This document shows, one piece after another, positions 60,412 to 64,000 of a DNA stretch of 64,000 bases. A program made the translations under genes and the position numbers. The notes below the pieces were generated by a model. The model worked only from the letters and a program-made list of their open reading frames with translations. It was not told the origin of the DNA and made no database searches. Source of the DNA: Nocardia sp. NBC_00508 (GTDB taxonomy: Bacteria; Actinomycetota; Actinomycetes; Mycobacteriales; Mycobacteriaceae); the NCBI RefSeq assembly GCF_036346875.1, contig NZ_CP107852.1, forward strand, positions 1,984,001 to 2,048,000. Reading direction: 5' to 3'. Within the stretch, counting starts at the first letter, position 1, and each line of letters opens with the position of its first letter.

Positions 60412-61013
60412 CCCGCATCGCCGTCGTCTCGGCGGGACTGTCCCTTCCATCGTCGACGCGGCTGCTCGCCGATCGGCTCGCCACGGCCACCGCCAAGGTG
60501 CTGGCGAACTCCGGCGTCGAGGCGACGTTCGACGTCGTCGAGGTGCGCAACCAGGCCCGCGATCTGGCCGACAACCTGGTGACCGGATTCGCGGGGAGCG
60601 GATTGCGCGAAACGATCGACACCGTGGTCACCGCCGACGGCCTGATCGCCGTCACACCGATCTTCAACGCCTCCTACAGCGGCCTTTTCAAGACGTTCTT
60701 CGACGTGCTGGAGCCGGATTCGCTGACCGGTATGCCGGTGCTGCTCGGTGCGACCGGCGGCTCCGCGCGCCATTCGCTGGCCTTGGAGCACGCGCTGCGT
60801 CCGATGTTCAGCCACCTGCGCGCGGTGGCCGCGCCTACCTCGGTGTACGCGGCGTCCGAGGACTGGGCATCCGCCGACACGGACGGATTGAGTGCCCGAA
60901 TCGACCGCGCGGCAACGGAATTCGCCGCCATGCTGAGCAACACGCCGCCCCCGCGTGCCACCGATCCCTACGACGACCCGGTACCGTTCGCGCAGCTGCT
61001 CGACACGAACTGA
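60408..61013 (+). CDS. CE1759-like NADPH-dependent FMN reductase
   Basis: A 201-residue flavodoxin-fold protein. RIAVVSAGLSLPSSTRLLAD is the phosphate-binding loop; TPIFNASYSGLFKTFFDVLE is the flavin-contact motif of the NADPH-dependent FMN reductase family. It starts in the stop codon of the monooxygenase gene and forms a two-component system with it. Confidence 0.92.
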   Translation: MTRIAVVSAGLSLPSSTRLLADRLATATAKVLANSGVEATFDVVEVRNQARDLADNLVTGFAGSGLRETIDTVVTADGLIAVTPIFNASYSGLFKTFFDVLEPDSLTGMPVLLGATGGSARHSLALEHALRPMFSHLRAVAAPTSVYAASEDWASADTDGLSARIDRAATEFAAMLSNTPPPRATDPYDDPVPFAQLLDTN

Positions 61014-61082
61014 CTTTCGCGAATTCCCGCTGATCCACCCTCTGTCCACATAGTTTAAATCTCAATCAGATAGGAGAACATC

Positions 61083-61631
61083 ATGGCCTCCGGAACCACC
61101 AACGCCCTGACCGCGGGCACCTGGGCTATCGATCCCACCCACTCCACACTCGGCTTCTCGGTACGCCACCTGATGGTCAGCAAGGTGCGCGGCCGCTTCA
61201 CCGACTTCTCCGGCAAGCTGGTCATCGCCGAGGACGGCGGCGCATCGGCCGAGGCGGAGATCAGGGTCGACTCGGTCACCACCGACAACGAGCAGCGCGA
61301 CGCCCACCTGCGCACCGCGGACTTCTTCCAGGCCGAACAGTTCCCGGTGGCCACCTTCAAGTCCACCGGATTCCGGGTCAACGGCGACGATTTCGTGGTG
61401 GACGGTGATTTCACCATTCGCGGCGTCACCAAGCCGGTGTCGCTCGACGTGGAGTTCCTCGGCGTGAACCCCGGCATGGGCCACGGACCGGTCGCAGGCT
61501 TCGAGGCCAAGACCGTGATCAATCGCCGCGACTTCGGCATCACCATCGACATGCCGCTGCCCGACGGCGGCGCGGTGATCGGTGACAAGATCACGCTCAC
61601 GCTCGCGATCGAGGTCGGCCTGCAGTCCTGA
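61083..61631 (+). CDS. YceI family isoprenoid-binding protein
   Basis: A 182-residue lipocalin-like protein; ATG at 61083 behind AGGAG. AGTWAIDPTHSTLGFSVRHL, VRGRFTDFSGKLVIAEDGG, ADFFQAEQFPVATFKSTGFR and DGDFTIRGVTKPVSLDVEFL are the classic YceI motifs. It has no signal peptide, so it is cytoplasmic. Family members bind polyisoprenoid or amide lipids, probably for transport or storage. An A+T-rich TAGTTTAAAT before the gene may be its -10 region. Confidence 0.94.
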   Translation: MASGTTNALTAGTWAIDPTHSTLGFSVRHLMVSKVRGRFTDFSGKLVIAEDGGASAEAEIRVDSVTTDNEQRDAHLRTADFFQAEQFPVATFKSTGFRVNGDDFVVDGDFTIRGVTKPVSLDVEFLGVNPGMGHGPVAGFEAKTVINRRDFGITIDMPLPDGGAVIGDKITLTLAIEVGLQS

Positions 61632-61637
61632 ACAGCC

Positions 61638-61670
61638 GGACGTTCCCGCGATCACCGTGCGGGAACGTCC
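61638..61670. terminator. Bidirectional terminator between yceI and DUF72 gene
   Basis: Perfect 12-bp arms (61638-61649 and 61659-61670) around a 9-nt loop between convergent genes. Confidence 0.85.
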
Positions 61671-61677
61671 TTCTCGA

Positions 61678-62517
61678 TCAGAACAGCGTCATCGGCCCGG
61701 CGGGCACGGGCTCGGGCAGCGGGTCGAGCTCCGGCAGGCGCGCACGGACCTCGTCGTGAAAACGGCGAGCCAGCTCCAGCGCGCCCGCGTTGTCCGGCGT
61801 GTGCAGGAACACCGTCGGCGACCGCCCTTCGCGCAACCATTCGGCGACCGTGCCGACCCACGGTCGCCAGCCCGCGACCGTCCGCTCGACATCGTCGCGG
61901 CCGTGATAGCGGACGATCGGGTTTTCCGTCAGCGCGCGCATCCTGCGCGGCACCCGCGGCTTCTTCGCCGCCGCTTCCAGCTCCGCCGCGCTGGTGGCCG
62001 GACCGTCGAAAAGCACGGTGGTGTCGAACGGTACCCATTCGGCGCCGACGCGCGACAGCACGTATTCGAGCTGGAGCGCGGCCTGCTCGTCGGCGAAGAA
62101 CGCGGGATGGCGCACCTCGACCGCGGTCCGGTAGGCACGGGGTAGCACGCGCAGGAATCCGGCGAGCGCACCGAGGTCGGCCGGACCGAACGAGCCGGGC
62201 AGTTGCACCCACAGTGCATGGATGCGTTCCCCGAGCGGCGCCATAGCGCCGAGGAACGACCGCAACTCCTCCTCGACGCCGGACAACCTGCGCTCGTGCG
62301 TGATCGGTCTGGGCAGCTTGAGCACGAACCGGAACTCCGGATCGCACTGGCTCGCCCACGATTCCACCGTGCGCCGCGACGGCGTGGCATAGAACGTCGT
62401 GTTGCCTTCCACCGCGTTGCACCACGTGGCGTACCAGCGCAACCGCTCCCCCGGCGCGAGCTGCCGTTCCTGCCATGCCGCGTGCGTCCACATCGCACAT
62501 CCCACATGAAGCCGCAT
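61678..62517 (-). CDS. DUF72 domain protein (YecE-like)
   Basis: A 279-residue TIM-barrel-like protein; the ATG at 62515-62517 starts MRLHVGCAMWTHAAW, the family opening. WYATWCNAVEGNTTFYATPS is the core DUF72 signature (YxxxFxxVExNxTFY), and EFRFVLKLPRPITHERRL is the third strand. Also seen are LPGSFGPADLGALAGFLRVL and PTVFLHTPDNAGALELARRF. Members are sometimes linked to DNA-damage genes, but no function is shown. The upstream gap holds a pair of direct repeats. Confidence 0.92.
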   Translation of the reverse strand: MRLHVGCAMWTHAAWQERQLAPGERLRWYATWCNAVEGNTTFYATPSRRTVESWASQCDPEFRFVLKLPRPITHERRLSGVEEELRSFLGAMAPLGERIHALWVQLPGSFGPADLGALAGFLRVLPRAYRTAVEVRHPAFFADEQAALQLEYVLSRVGAEWVPFDTTVLFDGPATSAAELEAAAKKPRVPRRMRALTENPIVRYHGRDDVERTVAGWRPWVGTVAEWLREGRSPTVFLHTPDNAGALELARRFHDEVRARLPELDPLPEPVPAGPMTLF

Positions 62518-62538
62518 GACTGCGACGCTAGCGCTCCT

Positions 62539-62667
62539 CCGCCTCTCCGGGTCTTCAGGCCGTTCTAGCCGGGTAACGCGCGATTTGCGTTCAGGTCCTG
62601 CTCCCCCGCCTCTCCGGGACTTCAGGCCGTACCAATCGGGTGACGCGGGATTCACGTTCAGGTCCTG
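62539..62667. repeat. Two imperfect 62-bp direct repeats, 67-bp period
   Basis: Copies at 62539-62600 and 62606-62667 both begin CCGCCTCTCCGGG and end GTTCAGGTCCTG, with TTCAGGCCGT and GGGT(A/G)ACGCG in between; the middle differs by several bases. They lie in the 240-bp gene-free stretch between the DUF72 and glycerol kinase genes, upstream of the former. Possible binding-site array or small repeat element. Confidence 0.65.
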
Positions 62668-62758
62668 CGTTGGGTGCTGCTCGAGTTCTGGGCGTACCCA
62701 GTGAGTGACCCATGTGCTCACGAAATAAGTTGTTCGGTACGCCAGGCGCGATGTGCGG

Positions 62759-64000
62759 TTACCGAGTTCGCGGTTTCGATCGCACCCAGCCGAAGGTCAG
62801 TTCGACCGCGCGATTCCATTTCTCGTACTCGTCCTCGCGATGCGCCGGGTCCATGCGCGGAATCCATTGGGCGGCGAGGCGCCAATTATTGCGCAGTCCT
62901 TCCAGATCCGGCCAGTAGCCGACGGCGAGGCCGGCGGCATACGCCGCGCCGAGCGAGACGGTTTCGGCGACGAACGGACGCAGGACCGGGAGGTCGAGCA
63001 CGTCGGCCACGATCTGCATGAGCAGGTTGTTCGACGTCATGCCGCCGTCCACGCGCAGGGCCTCGGCCTGCAGACCGGAGTCGGCGTTCATCGCCTCGAC
63101 CACGTCACGGGTCTGCCACGCGGTGGCCTCCAGTACGGCGCGGGCGATGTGCCCCTTGGTGATGTAGGAGGTCAGTCCGGCGATCAGGCCGCGGGCGTCG
63201 CTGCGCCAATGCGGCGCGTAGAGCCCGGAGAACGCGGGCACCACGTAGCAGCCGCCGTTGTCGTCGACGGTGCGCGCGAGGGTTTCGATCTCCGGTGCGC
63301 TGGTGACCAGGCCGATGTTGTCCCGCACCCACTGCACGAGCGAGCCGGTGACCGCGATCGGTCCCTCCAACGCGTACACCGGCTCGGGGCCGATCTGGTA
63401 GCCGATCGTGGTGAGCAGGCCGTGTTCGGACCGCACCAGCTCGCGTCCGGTGTTCATCATGAGGAATCCGCCGGTGCCGTAGGTGCACTTGGTCTCCCCA
63501 CGCGCGAAACAGGTTTGGCCGAACAGCGCGGCGTGCTGGTCGCCGAGCGCGGCGGCGATCGGGATGCCGGGTACCACCCTGCGGCTGACGCCGTAGGACG
63601 CGGTGGAGCGCTGGATGCGCGGCAGCATCGCGGCGGGAATGCCGAAGAAGGCCAGCAGTTCGTCGTCCCAGGTGAGTGTGCTGAGGTTCATCAAAAGGGT
63701 CCGGCTGGCATTGGTGACATCGGTGAGGTGCAGCCCGCCGTCGACCCCGCCGGTGAGATTCCAGATCAGCCAGGTCTCCATGGTGCCGAACAGCACCTCG
63801 CCCCGTTCGGCGCGCTCGCGCAGACCCGGGACGGCGTCCAGCATCCACCGCAGACGCGGCGCCGCGAAATACGTCGCCAGCGGCAGACCGCACAGCTCGC
63901 GGATCCGGTCCGCGCCCGGTCGTTCCCGCAGCTCCTCGACCAACTCCTCGGTCCGCACGTCCTGCCAGACGATGGCCCGCCCGATCGGCATCCCGGTGCG
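62759..64000 (-). CDS. glpK: Glycerol kinase, N-terminus outside window
   Basis: The C-terminal ~413 residues of an FGGY-family kinase that phosphorylates glycerol to glycerol-3-phosphate. [20 protein letters not shown] continues to the window edge. Also visible: [61 protein letters not shown] (adenosine loop) and [20 protein letters not shown]. The missing part is the ~90-residue N-terminus with the first ATP loop. It ends at 62759-62761. Neighbouring genes of the glp regulon, if any, lie to the right of the window. Confidence 0.95.
   Translation of the reverse strand, partial: RTGMPIGRAIVWQDVRTEELVEELRERPGADRIRELCGLPLATYFAAPRLRWMLDAVPGLRERAERGEVLFGTMETWLIWNLTGGVDGGLHLTDVTNASRTLLMNLSTLTWDDELLAFFGIPAAMLPRIQRSTASYGVSRRVVPGIPIAAALGDQHAALFGQTCFARGETKCTYGTGGFLMMNTGRELVRSEHGLLTTIGYQIGPEPVYALEGPIAVTGSLVQWVRDNIGLVTSAPEIETLARTVDDNGGCYVVPAFSGLYAPHWRSDARGLIAGLTSYITKGHIARAVLEATAWQTRDVVEAMNADSGLQAEALRVDGGMTSNNLLMQIVADVLDLPVLRPFVAETVSLGAAYAAGLAVGYWPDLEGLRNNWRLAAQWIPRMDPAHREDEYEKWNRAVELTFGWVRSKPRTR

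Overview
The window comes from a high-GC mycolic-acid actinomycete, most likely Nocardia. The reasons are a giant type I fatty acid synthase read together with acpS (the Mycobacteriales arrangement), many TetR, MarR and XRE regulators, cutinase, Rv3235-type and CE1758/CE1759-type proteins, GTG and TTG starts, and very GC-rich codon use. The genus call is an inference from gene content; no 16S gene is present. Left core block (1-15.2 kb): a DnaJ-related DUF1992 protein (cut by the window edge), a MarR regulator next to a broken pirin, an excalibur protein, DUF3618, the peroxiredoxin Bcp, an unknown membrane-anchored protein, a TetR regulator, acpS and the ~3,100-residue fas gene. The fas promoter carries several inverted repeats. 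A tRNA-Leu(UAG) follows. Accessory block (15.2-33 kb), starting at the 3' end of the tRNA: two decayed copies of an AbrB-like/DUF2637 module; an XRE - ImmA/IrrE protease - MAB_1171c-like membrane protein - CYP102-like P450 operon; IS5 and IS3 remnants; an intact IS256-family element with an 8-bp target duplication; and a large gene for a trypsin-like protease + CHAT caspase-like protease + STAND NTPase + TPR protein. An IS3-family element with a 3-bp target duplication splits that gene inside its TPR region. Downstream lie a DUF574 methyltransferase, an LLM flavoprotein and a small Trypco1-type protein, a domain known to co-occur with trypsin-like conflict proteins. This block is the best candidate for a little-described immune or conflict island. 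Right core block (33-64 kb): secreted and PepSY proteins; an asparagine-catabolic operon (GntR regulator, permease, asparaginase, aspartate ammonia-lyase: asparagine to aspartate to fumarate plus ammonia); ilvD; an XRE regulator facing two clpP paralogues, one of which lacks the catalytic serine; a four-pass membrane protein with a long Pro/Ala tail; a TetR-controlled acyl-CoA dehydrogenase plus APH-like kinase pair resembling the two halves of eukaryotic ACAD10/11; a secreted lipase; a MarR regulator with a DHA2 exporter fused to carboxypeptidase-regulatory-like repeats; a crotonase divergent from a TetR regulator; cutinase; Rv3235-like protein; an HSL-type esterase; an LLM monooxygenase with its FMN reductase; YceI; DUF72; and glycerol kinase, cut by the window end. 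All domain calls were made by eye from motifs. No database search was run, so family names in the accessory block are inferences of varying strength.
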